A stretch of 64,000 nt of DNA, taken from the NCBI GenBank assembly GCA_032718865.1, contig JALUTQ010000001.1:1798001-1862000 (forward strand). The letters run 5' to 3'. The notes under the pieces are model-generated. The model did not search any database and had not been told where the DNA came from. It worked only from the letters and a program-made list of their open reading frames with translations. Below, in pieces: positions 1 to 11,930 of this stretch. How positions within the stretch are numbered: position 1 is the first letter of the stretch; each line of letters opens with the position of its first letter. The DNA comes from Tilletia caries. Its lineage: Eukaryota; Basidiomycota; Exobasidiomycetes; Tilletiales; Tilletiaceae. The position numbers and the translations under genes were made by a program.

Positions 1-596
1 CCCCATCGACCTTCGCTAAGGTAGTCAAAGGTAACCCGTGCAGATGAAAAACTCGTGTGGAGAGGACGAGAGTGCCGACCCGATGAGCGTGCTCCTGCAA
101 GATCCAGACGTCTTGCCATTGAGCGTCCGAACATGTAGGCTCCGATACGAACACCGCTCCATCTGCAGACGTCCTGCTTGATACTGGTGGTGATGTTGAG
201 CAGGGTGCTCTTCGGGGATCTGTCTCCGTGTCTGTGGCTGTGGTTGTGGCTGTTCTTGCGATGATATGACGACGTGGTAACGCGAAAACGCAGATCCTCG
301 TTCTCGTCGTGGCGTCTACGATGCGTGCTTCTGCTTCTTCAGCACGTAGCTGCTTGCGGAGCTGGTTGACGAGGAGGGCGAGTCATCGCGCTTGTCCTGC
401 GACTTCTGGAATATCACGAGAGACGAGACCGCGCCGATCCGCTCATCGATGTGGCGTTTGACCGGCTGAATTCGTTGCGTTCATTAACTAGTCGAGCCCG
501 AAATCGATGGCCAGCATAGTGTCGAACGCTGTGCGCGGTGGAACGGAGACGAATAGGGCGTGTGTCGAGAGAATTCGACAAATTCGACCTGGCTCC
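1..596. other. Non-coding, no gene recognised
   Basis: No reading frame here has a recognisable domain. The right part includes the 3' flank of the DPH3 gene, which ends at 597. I see no RNA gene or repeat. Confidence 0.5.
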
Positions 597-884
597 TCAA
601 GCGGCTATCGCAACGGGCTGAGACTGAACCTCGGCTTCCTCTACACCAGCCTCGACGGGAACGTCATCCTCATCCTCGTCGTCCTCAAAGTCGAGGGGGT
701 CATAGACGACGCGAATGATGAGGGAGCAGGAGGGACAGCGTGCGATGTCTTCGGCGTCCTTGAGCTGGCGGCGTGAGATTTCGAAGCGGTCGCCGCAGGG
801 ACACGGGTAGTGGAAGACGCGCTTGACGTCGTCGTAGCTCATGTCCTCCAGCTCGATCTCGTCGTAGATGCTCTGCGCAGGCAT
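597..884 (-). CDS. DPH3: Diphthamide biosynthesis protein 3 (CSL zinc finger)
   Basis: Single-exon gene of 95 residues. DPH3/KTI11 is a small iron- or zinc-binding electron donor for the radical-SAM enzyme DPH1-DPH2 in the first step of diphthamide synthesis on elongation factor 2. It also acts with Elongator in wobble-uridine modification. The N-terminus has the family signature: [15 protein letters not shown], then [11 protein letters not shown] and later [10 protein letters not shown], so the four metal-binding cysteines (CPC plus CPSC) are present. A very acidic C-terminal tail follows, as is common in fungal copies. An upstream in-frame extension exists, but the ATG at 884 gives the family-typical N-terminus. 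The gene lies just outside the left 507-bp element. Confidence 0.95.
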   Translation of the reverse strand: MPAQSIYDEIELEDMSYDDVKRVFHYPCPCGDRFEISRRQLKDAEDIARCPSCSLIIRVVYDPLDFEDDEDEDDVPVEAGVEEAEVQSQPVAIAA

Positions 885-1060
885 CTTGCTTTCCCTCCCT
901 GTCTTGCTCCTGCTTCGATGTTGTCGCCCAGAAGCAGTTAGCAGAAGAAAAAGATTCGCCACCCAAAAAAAAAACGAGCGAGCGGATAAACGGATGTCTG
1001 CTTATCTCAGCCGGATCATGAGTTTTTCCGGGCGAAAAACGGGACCAGAACAAGCTTGTC

Positions 1061-1068
1061 CCACTACT
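1061..1068. repeat. 8-bp flank of left 507-bp element (matches left flank of right copy)
   Basis: CCACTACT here is the reverse complement of AGTAGTGG, which lies at 34194-34201 directly left of the second copy. In a simple insertion the same octamer should sit on both sides of one copy; here it sits on one side of each. Confidence 0.7.
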
Positions 1069-1575
1069 CGCACGCACATAATTCCTCGAATCTCGGCGAT
1101 TCGGCGATCGATATTTAGGCCAATCCCTGGTACACGTGACCCCACTTCCAGCTCGGCGGGGGGGCAAAAGCCCCCCCGGAACCCCCCCAACCAAAAGGAC
1201 AGTCTTGTCCGTCTCCATTGCTGTCATGTCTAATCCTGTCCGCTACGCGCTAACTCTAACCCGAAAAAAAAATGGTGTCCAGCATCTAACTTAGCAACCA
1301 AGTTGGAAAAAAGGGGAAAGAAAGAAAAAGGAATGTCCTGACACAGACTCTAACCGCCGACCTGCAGAATCGTCTTCCACATCACTAACCGCCATGCTAT
1401 GAGGGAAAGTTGATGCAGTTTCTGATTTGCGATTAAATATAAACAACCCCAACGCGAGCGGGCTAAAGATAGTATCAAATCGCGCTAACGCGCGCCCCGA
1501 TCGCGCTTAATCGCCGAACCTCCGGTTCGGGGCGGCTTGTCGCCGCCTTGTCGCTTCGAGGAAATATGGCCTTCC
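1069..1575 (-). mobile_element. 507-bp dispersed element, copy 1 (inverted relative to copy 2)
   Basis: This stretch is the reverse complement of 34202-34705, with only scattered differences across about 505 bp; similarity stops abruptly at both ends. It has no coding capacity. It contains several hairpins: a G7/C7 stem with a small loop near 1158-1182, a CCGAACC/GGTTCGG palindrome near 1515, and GGCGGC/GCCGCC near 1532. The ends are only weakly inverted (both contain a TTCCTCGAA core about 12 bp in). Read against copy 2 it looks like a non-autonomous DNA element that makes 8-bp target duplications. The family is unknown. Confidence 0.75.
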
Positions 1576-1583
1576 GTCAACAC
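1576..1583. repeat. 8-bp flank of left 507-bp element (matches right flank of right copy)
   Basis: GTCAACAC is the reverse complement of GTGTTGAC, found at 34706-34713 on the outer side of copy 2. With the octamer at 1061-1068 this shows that the flanks of the two copies are exchanged. Confidence 0.7.
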
Positions 1584-1960
1584 CAACACCGCCGCTGTCC
1601 GCTTCCTTCTCACGATCATCGTCCCCGAGCTCATCGCTGCTGTCCCCGCTGTCCTCGCTGCCACCGCCGTCACCGCCGGGACAAGGGAAAGTGCTTGTCG
1701 TGAAGGAAGAAGCTGTGACGGAGAATCGGTTGCGTCTTGCCGGGAAGCTGGGCGAGGTTCTGACTTGCCAACTCGACGTGGCCACTCTCACACGACCGTG
1801 GACCGAAGGACACCTAATCACATCTTTCTAATATCTTTCATTCCCCCCGCCGCAACTGGAAGCTTCCTGTGAGTCATATGCGACGGCGCCTCTCCTTTTT
1901 GCTGCCCCCCCCCATCTGCGCTGACGCCTCACTACTTCAGCAGATAAAGGGACGTCAATA

Positions 1961-4900
1961 ATGCAGCAGCATTCAACACACCGGCTCCCCTTCGCCGATA
2001 TCTTGGCGCACTCGCACGACGACCCCGACCCGTCTTCGTCGGCGGTGCCACTCGCGCGCAAGGCTGGAGAAGACGATCAGCAGAACGGAAGAGGTCTTCT
2101 GCTCGAATTCGTTGCGAAAACCAGCATGTACTGCCCTCCCCGCCAATCCCCGCTGCCGCTCTCCAGCAAGACGACACCCGAATGCCGTCACCCAGCTCGG
2201 GCGCTCCCGCGCGCACGACGCTCTCGACTGGCATTTTCGCTGCTTCTCTCCGTTGGAGCAATCTTCGGACTTGTATGCGGCACCCTACCGGTCGGTGCCA
2301 TACTCGCTCCGGGCGATGACCCTAATCCTGTGATCGGCACGGCGGAAGCCATCGCCTCAGCCCTACCAACACTTCCGGTCGCCATACCATCTGGGGACGC
2401 TGTGCAAACGGATACCGGTCCGTCCGCGCACGACGCGCAGGAGGCGTCGGGCCAAGTTCTAGAGCCCGTCAAGGTCGCTTTGCCTCCGCGTGTTGCAAAT
2501 CCGCCACTGTCAAGAACGACGATCCCCATCGAGGTACAAGGAACTACATTACTGTCATCTTTCTCGTCCTATTCCCAGTCTCTCGTCGCAAAAGCTTCAG
2601 ATCCTCCTCAGGCCGTTTTCCAAGCATCAGCGGCCTCATCGCCGTCCGCAAGTCACTCCCCTCCCGTCGACGTCACGATCGCAGCATCTTCCTCACACGC
2701 CTCGGAATCGACTCCAACTGCTACATCAGCAGGCTCCATTGCTACGACACAGCAAACAGCAGCGACACCAGATATACCCCTCCCACCAGTCCCAACTGCC
2801 GAAAATGTAACCCCGTCACCGTCAGCAGGAGCAGCGGGAACACAAAGCGCGACTGTACCCTCTTCGGAGCCGTCTCTTGCGAGCACGAGCCCGGAAGTCA
2901 CTGCAACAACTGAGCATATCACTGACCCTACATCTGCTGTGCCCCCGCCTTCCACGACAAATGATGTGCCGGTAGTGACTGAGCCAGTCAGCCCTGAGAC
3001 CGCTTCATCTACTCCTGCTCTTCCAAATTCTCGGCCGGCAGTCGGCAATCCAGGACCTCTGCTCGCCCAGCTCAAGCACCGATGGAACTTCGCCTCCATG
3101 GACTGTGCAGCCGTCGTGCACCGCACCAACCCGGGCGCCAAGTTCGCGTCTTCCATCCTGAGCGAGAAGAAGGATCGATACATGCTCTCACCCTGTCCAG
3201 CCGATGGGAAGGGCGGCGGACAGTTCGTCATCGTCGAGCTGTGCGACGATATCATGATCGACACCGTCGTCCTTGGGAACTACGAGTTCTTCTCCCGGCA
3301 GTTCAAGCGGTTCAGGCTGAGGGCTGCCGCCAAGCTCCATGCGCGGGAAGAGGACTGGTTCGACTTTGGCACCTTCCGGGCCAGAAATTCCCGTGGACTT
3401 CAAGTCTTCAATGTCGAACCGAGGGACAACGAGGTGGAAGCTCTGGCTGGAGCCGAGGCTGGTGTGATCCCGGGCTACGATGGCGAAGATGGCAGTGGCG
3501 ACCAGCCTCTACCTCCCCCACCATCGAGCAAGAAAGATGCACGATTCTTCCGCTACGTGCGCATCGACTTCCTCGAGCACTATGGATCAGAGTTTTACTG
3601 TCCCGTCAGCGTCTTGCGTATCTACGGACTCACAGCGCTGGACGAGTTTTATCAAGACCAGGAGGAAGGCGGTGACGGCGGTGCAGCGGCGGCCGTTGCG
3701 GCCGTGGCCAATCCCATTGTGGCGAATGTGGTAGAGTTGGCGGACCAGCTCGACTTTGCTTATCAGTATGCTGCGAACGGATGGGGATACATGCCCTATG
3801 AAAGCAAAGGCCCGGACGAATCTCGACTCATTGGGGACGGTACAAAGCAGGCTGAGGGACATGTCGCTGGATCGGGTACTCAGGGGCGTCCTGCGCTGGG
3901 TGCTTTTGACTCCCATTGGGAGAACATGCTCGATGCTGCCGTCGCCGCCGTGAAGTCTTCGTCCTCCGCTTTCAATTCGAACACAGCTACGTTTGCGGAC
4001 ACAAGCGGACAATGGAAGAAGGGACCTGCCTCCTCCTCGCAGGCGGCAGCAGCTGCAGCTGCAGCTTCGGAGGCGGCGGTACGTAGCACCGAGGGGGTGG
4101 TGGAGACATACCGGATCGACGTTGATGCCGGTCAGCCGCATGTACATGTCAACATACCAGGTGCAGGCTCGGCGCTCGGTGCGGACCCTATCGTTCTCGC
4201 CAGAGATAGGTTGACCTGCTCACCTGAAGATGCGCCGACGTGTGGTACATCGGAGACACCATCTTCCTCTCCTGTTCCGGGTTCTTCAGCATCGAAGGTT
4301 GCAAGTCCGGCTGCGAGCGAAATGCCTCAGCCGGGGAGCTCGATCCAAGCGGGGGTACCTTCTGCAACGAGTACGCAGCAAACAACTCGGCACCACACTC
4401 CGTCGTCATCTGCTCAAAGTATGGCTGGGCCGGCTCAGGGTAACACGGAGGCACAGCACGTGGTTCCTGTCAGCGTAAGCTCGGAGGCAGCTCAGAGCAG
4501 TCATTCAAATGCTTCTGCTGCGGCGAACGCGACACGTTCGACCACCGTTCAAGCACCAGCAGCCGGCGCGAAGAGCACTGAGGACAGAGATACGACCGAC
4601 ACAGCTAATGCTTCAGGCCCTCCTGCGGGGCAGCAGCCGGTGCCGGCTTCGTCACCGGTGGCGTCTGGGAAGTCTACGAATGCAAGTGCTGGAACGGGTA
4701 CAGCTATCCCTTCAAACACCACCGCGACCCGCCCTGTTGCCTCGAATGCATCGGTGACGGCAGGCGGGGCGTCTGGCGAGAGCCCTCGTGCACCCGTGCC
4801 TCCGCCACCCTCTCCTTCCCAGGGCAGTGGAGGCGGGGCAGGTTCTGAATCGATCTATCGGGCCATCAACAAACGACTGGCAGCGTTAGAGTACAACTCG

Positions 4901-6336
4901 ACGTTGAATCTGGCTTTCATCGAGCATAGTCAGCGACTTCTTCGAGACAGCTTTATGCGGATGGCTGATCGGCATCAGACTCGGATCGACGATATGGTCC
5001 GGGCACTGAATGCGAGTAATTGGAGGCAGTTTGACATGCTGAGGCGACGGACCCAGGTTGATTTGCAGAGGGCGCTGTTTGAGGCTGATATTCGGAGGCA
5101 GCAGGCGGATTCGGAGCGGTCGGCCATGATGGCGCAGATTCATCTGTTGACGGAAGAGGTGAGTAGCCTTTTCATCTGCGTTGTGCCCCCTTGTTGAAAG
5201 TAGATGTTAGATACTGACGTTAGAGATTTCCCTTGCAGGTTCTGATGCAGAAGAAGATCAGCCTGGCTCAGTTGTTCCTAATTCTAGGACTGTTCGTCTT
5301 TGTGGCGTTGACCCGCGGCATGCGTGCTCCACAATTCATCCAAACGGGTTTTGGGAACAAAGTCGGGATGAGCAGTCGGCCTTCGACACCAGTCGCTATC
5401 AGTGCGGCCGGCAGCCCTAACCTCGACGCTCCCAGCACGGGGCCCGTCTCGATATTCCCAACACCCGCGTTCATCCGCCAGCGACTGAATCGTTCCCGCC
5501 GAGTCTCGGCTCCGGCTCCCAGGGCGTCGTCTGCTGCGGCTGGGAATGCTTCGAATCCAGCTCAGCACAACAATCAGAACGGCTATCACCCCGGGCTCGC
5601 ACACCAACCTACCGACCGCAGTCGACTGTCGATCGTCGTTCCTGCCCTTTCGCATCCTTCGAACGTGTATCGGTTGAACAGCGGTGCTAGCAGTCCGAAT
5701 GGCTCCATACTGGAACTCAACGAGCTACTGCCCCATCAACATCACCACCCGCAGCCGATCCGTGGGGAACACTGGCGCGAGCGAATCCGCTCGAACGGGA
5801 CGGGATCCATCGTTTCCTTCCTCGATGAGGAGTTCGATGAGGAAGACATGGAAGAAGAGGAAGGGCTGAGCGATACGCGTCGACGGTCGACGTCCTCGGT
5901 TGCCTTCCGTCCGCGGCGGCGATCGACCTCCTCGACGACAACCAGGAGCGTGAGGTCGGCTTCGATCCGGTCTGGCTCGGATGGGAAGAGCATGACGGGA
6001 AGTGTCCGGAGTGGGAATGGTCGCGGAGGCCCCACGGCCTCCTCCCCATCACCACCGCCGCCGATACAGAAGGACGCAGTCGTTATGGTCTCCGTTTCTG
6101 ACGAGTCTGACATGACGGCGGTGATTCAGCACAGAGCGGACGGCGAGATGATCCCTGCTGAGCAGGCGGCCAATGGGAGTGCCAGTGTCGAGGTCGGCAA
6201 CCGTGATGGCTCGTCCGACACCGGCACGAAGCTGAAGAGGAGGCAAAGCGCAGCGGGCCCCTCCCCGGAGAAGAACAAGGCCGGGAAACGTGCTGGTGGC
6301 TTCTCCTTCACCTTTTCCTCTCCTGCTTCGAAATGA
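1961..6336 (+). CDS. SLP1-type SUN-domain membrane protein
   Basis: Two exons, 1961-5158 and 5239-6336 (intron GTGAGT...TTGCAG), about 1,431 residues. The SUN-like domain spans residues about 373-557: it starts near HRWNFASMDCAAVVHRTNPG, has LSPCPADGKGGGQFVIVELC, and ends near FYCPVSVLRIYGLT, the typical 'mid-SUN' pattern of yeast Slp1, plant SUN3-5 and animal OPT/SUCO. A hydrophobic stretch at about 90-112 fits a signal anchor. A second membrane segment (ISLAQLFLILGLFVFVALT) starts exon 2 after a basic and coiled region. Long Ser/Thr/Pro/Ala-rich linkers flank the domain, and the C-terminal tail is disordered and basic. Slp1 works with Emp65 in the ER membrane to protect soluble folding intermediates; that role here is by homology only. 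The start at 1961 is the first in-frame ATG; an ATG at 2129 is an alternative. Confidence 0.88.
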
Positions 6337-6747
6337 TTGCTCCATTTCATCTGCATCCATATACTCACATCGTTCTCCCTTACCCCTCTTGCATAATGTA
6401 CTGCATCAGACACCCTTCACGATTCGGTTGCAATGTCACGCTCATACGATATCAAACCTGAGACAAGCCAGAGAGAGAGAGAGAGCGCAGCGTGGTGGTG
6501 TTGGGATCAAGCTGTGTGTGGCCAGACCGCCTGGCTGACCTCCCCGTACATACCCGTATGGACTGAGCAAGCGTACGTATCCGCGGACGACAATCACCAC
6601 CTACTCACTCCGACCATCGCACCACGGCCTGCACATAATCCCACTCGTGCTGCTTCTGCTTACTGCTGCGTCTGCGCTGAAGAATCGTAACCTCCATCCT
6701 CCTATACGCAAGTACCACACTCAACCTCGCCCCATACCTTGCGCGCC

Positions 6748-8641
6748 ATGAGCATGTTCCGCTCCCTCGGCGCCGTCGCCCGCATCCTCTCCGGCGTCCT
6801 CGTCCTCGGGGTAGCCTCGACCGCATGTCTCCTATGGCGCTACCAGGGTCTCCTCGTCTACCCGGCCAGCTTCCCCAGCGGCTCCCGCACCGTCGTCGAC
6901 ACGCCCGAAAGCTTCGGCATGCCGTACGAGGAGGTTACGCTTACCACCCCGGACGGCGAGCAGGTCCGGTGTTTTGTGATTTTGCAGCGGACTCCGTCGG
7001 ACAAGGAGCGCGCGGCGGGGCTGAGTGGCGTCGGCGATGATACTGCGCGCAGACGGCCGACGATTGTCTTTTTCCATGCGAATGCTGGCAATGTTGTGAG
7101 TACATGCGGCATTATTGGGTGGGGAGTGGCGAAGCGGACCTGTGGAATGCTGAACTGCTTGCGTTTGCACTTGTGATGAAACCCAGGGCCATCGCCTACC
7201 TATCGCCGCCGTCTTCTACCGCCGCTTCGGCGCCAACGTCGTCATGCTTTCCTACCGCGGCTACGGTCTTTCGACAGGTACACCTTCCGAGCGCGGCATT
7301 CGGATCGATGCGCAGACCCTCATGGACTGGATTCACGGCCATCCTGTGCTGCGCTCAACTCATCTGGTGGTGTACGGTCAGAGCTTGGGAGGTGCGGTTG
7401 CGGTAGATATAGCTAGTCGGCCAAGTAATAAGGTGAGCTTCTGTATGGGAACTTGTTCGAGTGTCTCGTGCGCGTTGGATCTGAAGGCGGTATTCACACT
7501 GTTTCCGCCTACCCTCTCTTGCAGATCGCTGCTGTCGTCCTTGAGAACACGTTCGTATTTCCGAACGAGCTCCGCCCTAACGTACTTTGCTAATTTCCAC
7601 CTTCACGTTCAACAGCTTCCTTTCCATCCCCGAGCTCATCCCTCACGTCCTCCCACCAGCGAGACTTTTCACATTCCTTTGTCGTACGTATCTTGACTAT
7701 TTCGAGCTGGAAGTTTCGTCATTTACCTATTGACTGACCATCACTCCCTTCCCATCTTCATCTCTTTCTGCATGCTCTTTGCAGGTGAAATCTGGCCTAC
7801 AGGGGCTTTGATTCGCACGCTTCGAATGCCTGTGCTCTTCTTGTCCGGTCGCCAAGATCAGCTGGTACCACCTTCCCATATGGATATCCTGTACGAGCGA
7901 TGCCCAAGCAAGAACAAGGTCTTCAAGGCGTTCGGTGACGGGTCACATAGTAAGTTGGCTCGATTACTTTGTTTCCTTGAAGGCGCGGTTCATACTCATC
8001 GCCCACTACTCTGCCGCTTGAAAGATGACACATGTGTTAAGGTCAGTCTCACGGCTACGAGAGCTCCGTGCATCTCTTTCGACCTCACGTCTGACGCTTA
8101 TTGTCCTCTTTTACAGCCCGGCTATTTCGAAGAGATCTCGAACTTCCTCCTTCGTTACATCGTACCTCTACCACCCCGCCCGTCCTCTCCCACCCTTCCA
8201 TTATCTCCACTCGACGCACCTGACTCGTCACATTCCGAACTCAGAAGACGAAACCAACAACAACAACAGCAGCGCGAACGCGAGCCATCCTCAACGGGTT
8301 CTGTCGTCGCTTCTTCCTCGGCATCGATCATGTCCGGTGCGACAAGTCCAAGTCTGATCGATGCAGCCGAGATCTCACCTGCCAGTCCCCCTCATGGTGC
8401 AGCAGCAGCAGCAGCAGGAGACGAGTCGGATGGAGAGGGAACGGGTAGTGACTGGGTCGAGATGAGCATGACGGATGCTGTACCGCCTGAATCAGCCAAG
8501 GGAAGAGAGCCCGGGACGGCTGCGAGTGCGGGTGAAGTCAAGGCGGGAGCGGGCGGCTTGGCGCCGAAAGACACGGTGAAGAAGATGTTGGAGGAGGAGG
8601 CGGAGCGAGCGAAGGGCAAGACGACGGGGGGCAAACTCTGA
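6748..8641 (+). CDS. bem46: BEM46-like alpha/beta hydrolase (ABHD13 family)
   Basis: Seven exons: 6748-7095, 7187-7432, 7525-7550, 7616-7683, 7785-7949, 8025-8041, 8117-8641; about 464 residues. An N-terminal membrane segment (residues about 10-32) precedes the hydrolase fold. Family motifs are all present across the splice joins: HANAGNVGHRLPIA (oxyanion region), YGQSLGG (nucleophile Ser), LSGRQDQLVP (acid Asp) and GSHNDTCVKPGYF (catalytic His). BEM46 proteins sit in the ER or plasma membrane and affect polarity and germination in fungi; the substrate is not known. The third donor is GTTCGT, unusual but needed to give ENTFLSIPELIPHV. The C-terminal 130 residues are low-complexity (Gln runs, Ala runs, acidic stretch) and not part of the fold. 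Confidence 0.9.
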
Positions 8642-9638
8642 GGAATGAAGAAAACGCAATCGATGGCCAAAACCCACGTACCGATTTCACGAATCACGAC
8701 TGCTTTCGACTTTCTATTCGCCCCCCTCGCGTTCATCTTCAACCTCCTCTGGTCGACGTCTGTTGTACGGAATTCCCCACTCGCCGGTGTATCTCAGCAG
8801 TCTCCCTTTCTCGCAAGTACCCGGGACCCGGTCACGCCACGCCACGCACCGCACACGCCACACACCCAGAGTCGCCCGTATGCCCTTCAGCACAGCAAGC
8901 TTTCACGCGCGCTCTTGATACCTGATCTTCGCTTTCTCCCTCTTCCCCCCAACCCTGTTGATCTATATTTTCTTGCCCTTCTCCTTCTTTTTTCCAGCGT
9001 CATGGCCCCCAACCAACCTCTGTAATGCACAGCCCTCTTCCTCCCTTGTAACGAGAACAATCACGACAAGTTGCCCCGTCTGTCCCTTCCATCATCAGAC
9101 GGTGCAGAAGAGAGAAGTCTGGCACGGCACGGCACGGCCTTGTTTCGTTACAGCGTAAAGACCTGGGTTGGATTTGGGGGGGGGCGACTACATGGAGACA
9201 GGGCAAGAGTAAGATACGAGGAAAGACCTGGGGGAACCCGGGAGAACAGATATAGAGCGATTTGGTGAAAGATAGGCGGAGAAGCAAAAAAGAAAGGGGT
9301 GAAACAGCTGGGGGGCACGAAGGGAGTGGATGTTCTTTTCGGAGCTTCGTTTGCGTAAAAGGTTTGAAGGAGTCTGCGAGGTTGGGGTGGGAGGGGGGGG
9401 TTCGTAGTTGGTTGCAGCATGAAGCCGAGCCCGGGTTGACCGACCGAGGGGAATGGGCCCTTCCTCGCACGACGGTGCCCGTTGATCCTGCCGCTGAAAT
9501 CGGCATGACGTAGGAAGTAAAGTCCATGCTCGTGGAACTGGCTGGGCGTCCTCAATTTCCGGTTGTGAAAGTAAGAGCAGAAAGAAATCTCTAGAGGAGA
9601 GGGTCCAACCTGCGGGGCGCAATGTCGTCCTTTTTTTT
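8642..9638. other. Intergenic between convergent genes
   Basis: About 1 kb between the 3' ends of the BEM46-like gene and the WLCGC-tail gene. It is pyrimidine-rich on the left and purine-rich on the right. The open frames here have no recognisable domain. Confidence 0.5.
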
Positions 9639-11930
9639 TCATCCCATAGGATTCGTCTTGCCATGTTGCTATCGGACCGAGGGCGAGAGCGAGTGAGAAA
9701 GTAAAAGTATGTGAGTTTTCGTCAGATTCTCGAAGAGGCCAAAAAGTGTAAGAGAAGGAAATGGTACGAGAAGCGAACGAACCTGTTCATCCTCATCCAT
9801 CGCATGCCGCCCACATCCACAAAGCCACTCGGTCCACCACATCTTCCGTCCGTTCCTCAACTCCTCCTCCTCCTCCCGCCTCTGCACTTGGGCCGCTTGA
9901 CGACGACGACGACGCTGCGCAGCGACCCACTCCGCTTCGGCTCCTCGCTCCCCATCGTTCTCGTCGTCGTCGTCATCGTCTTCAAGGCCGACCTCGTTAA
10001 AGCGCGAGTCGTGCGTCGAGCGGCGTTTCGGGGCAGAATGAGTTCCCACACCCGCTCTCCGATCAAGTTCGTCACTCCCACCCTCGTCATCTTCGAAGTC
10101 CTCCTCATCTTCCTCCCCCTCGGCAATCGTCCGATGACTCCTCCGCGAGCCCAGCCTCCTCGACGACCGTGGCTGCTTCATAGCCGGTTGTTGTTGGCCA
10201 TACGAACCCCCACCGGCGTTCATGCTATACGCACCTCCGTCCCCCGCTTTCCCGCCGCGCTTGTTAGCCATCCTCGCTGCCTCCTCCTCCTCAGCCGCTT
10301 CCGCATCCGCGTCCGTAGCCACAATAGAAGGGAACCCCCGATCAGCGTCGCGCCGCTGGCGCTCGAGCGTGGCAGGTGCTTCCCGCCCTACGGTCACGAT
10401 CGGCCTACTCGCCGACGGTTTCGGTTTCGCGTACGCGGGTAAGGTGGTGCTCGCGTATGACGAGGAGGCGGATCGGGAGAGACGTTTTTGTTGCTGATTT
10501 GGTGGTGACGATGATGAGGAATGGTCTGGGGTGATTCTCAGTTGGGGCGTTTGCTGTCGATTGGTCGGGTTCTCCACGTCGTGCTCGAGTGACATGGATA
10601 CGCTGGAGACGTCGCCCTCTGCGTTCAATTGTTCATCGGCGTCGTCTGCGAAAGGGTTCGGGTTCGCATTGTCGGCTTGATCAGACTCGTAGTCGAGCGC
10701 ACGACCTTTACCCTTCAGTCTGTTGATGGCGTCGCCGCTGCCGCCATTAGCACCCCTTTGCGCAGCCGTCGTGTTCTTGAGCGGCCTGGGCGTCCCGTTC
10801 GATGCAGGGTCGCCCTCGGAGACATGTTCCGACCCGTCGCTCTGGAAAAAGCCGGCCTGCTTGATGGTAGGCGTCGCATCCGGCGAGACGGGCTGGGCAG
10901 GATGGATGGCCACTGCAGCCGCGAGCGCGGCTTGGTTCGAGGAGACGGAGCGAGTGAGCGCGTCGGAGCTGGTGTAGGAGTCTAGACTGCTTACGCTCTC
11001 CCGGCCGTTCAGTTTGCGGAGCGGGCCAGGTGGGCCGTACCCGCTACTCCTGCGTGAGCCGGTTTGACCAGCGCGTCTGCCGAAGGATCCTGAGTGTGTG
11101 CTACTGCTTCCGCCTTCCTCATCAGCGAGCGTTTCCAAGGGAACTTGCTCGCTCGGAGAAATCGCATCTCCTCCCCTTCCACTACCACCACCACCACCAC
11201 CGCCGACGTTCGTACTGATCTGACTCAAGGGCCGGCCCTGAGGTGTGCCAGACAGACGGAGGGAGCTCAAGCGCCGAGCAAGAGCCGAGGCGGCCGGGGG
11301 CCCGAGTAAGGAGTTGGTCCGGGAGGCGCGCAGGGCTTTCCGACGCTGTTTTTCCTCGGCGGCCCATCGCTCGAGGTTTCGTTCGACCTCGCGAGCCTCG
11401 TCGTCTTCCTCGCTGATGGGCGGGTAGGAGGAGGAGGAGGGGAGTCGACCGCCTCGGGCGACTTGGCCAGTGCCTGTGCCGAGGCCTCCTTGATCGGCGC
11501 TGCCTCCGCCGGAGGTTTTGTTGGACGATAAGGAGGTCGGGGGCAGGATGGTGGTGCTTGGGGATGCTGTCCCTGTCGAAGAGGAAGAGGAGGAGAAGCT
11601 GCGTTGTTTCTGCTGTTGTGAGTAGGAGGTTGAGCTCATGGTGATTGTGTGATCGTGCTCCTGATCGTTGGGCAGATCGAGAGCTGGGTTGCTCATATAG
11701 GAAGCGTGATCGAGGGGCTGGCGTGGGACGAGGGCGTTGCCGTTGTTGTCTGCGAGGGTGGAAGTGCTGTTGGAGAGTGGGAGGTCGTGCTCGTTGTTGT
11801 ATGCGTCTGAGGTGGATGAGGAGGCGTCCGAGGCGGTCGATGCTTCTCTTGATGCGAACAAGGGCCGGGTGATGGCCGCTGAAGCCCCGGCTGCTGCGCT
11901 GCGACTGTCGACGGCGGCAGAGGATGCCAT
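9639..11930 (-). CDS. Low-complexity protein with conserved WLCGC...NP C-terminal tail
   Basis: Two exons, 11930-9783 and 9668-9639, about 725 residues. Most of the protein is disordered: Ser/Thr-rich, with Gly runs and blocks of Asp/Glu. The only conserved-looking part is the very C-terminus. There the long exon ends with RKMWWTEWLCGCGRHAMDEDEQ, and a 10-codon last exon adds a GKTNP-containing tail and a stop. From memory, many fungal proteins of unknown function end with a similar W-T-E-W-L-C-G-C ... Q-x-GRTNP block, and the small last exon restores that ending exactly. The ATG at 11930 is the first in the frame; the open frame upstream has no ATG. No function is known to me. Confidence 0.75.

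Noticed and set aside
1137..1200. Helitron terminus (GGGGGG hairpin with GGTTCC text)
   Set aside because: Helitrons make no target duplication, whereas these copies show 8-bp flanking repeats, and the hairpin lies about 100 bp inside the end.
2653..3264. 203-codon minus-strand ORF
   Set aside because: Antisense to the Ser/Thr-rich part of the SUN gene; no domain.
9711..10442. 243-codon plus-strand ORF
   Set aside because: Antisense of the low-complexity WLCGC-tail gene.
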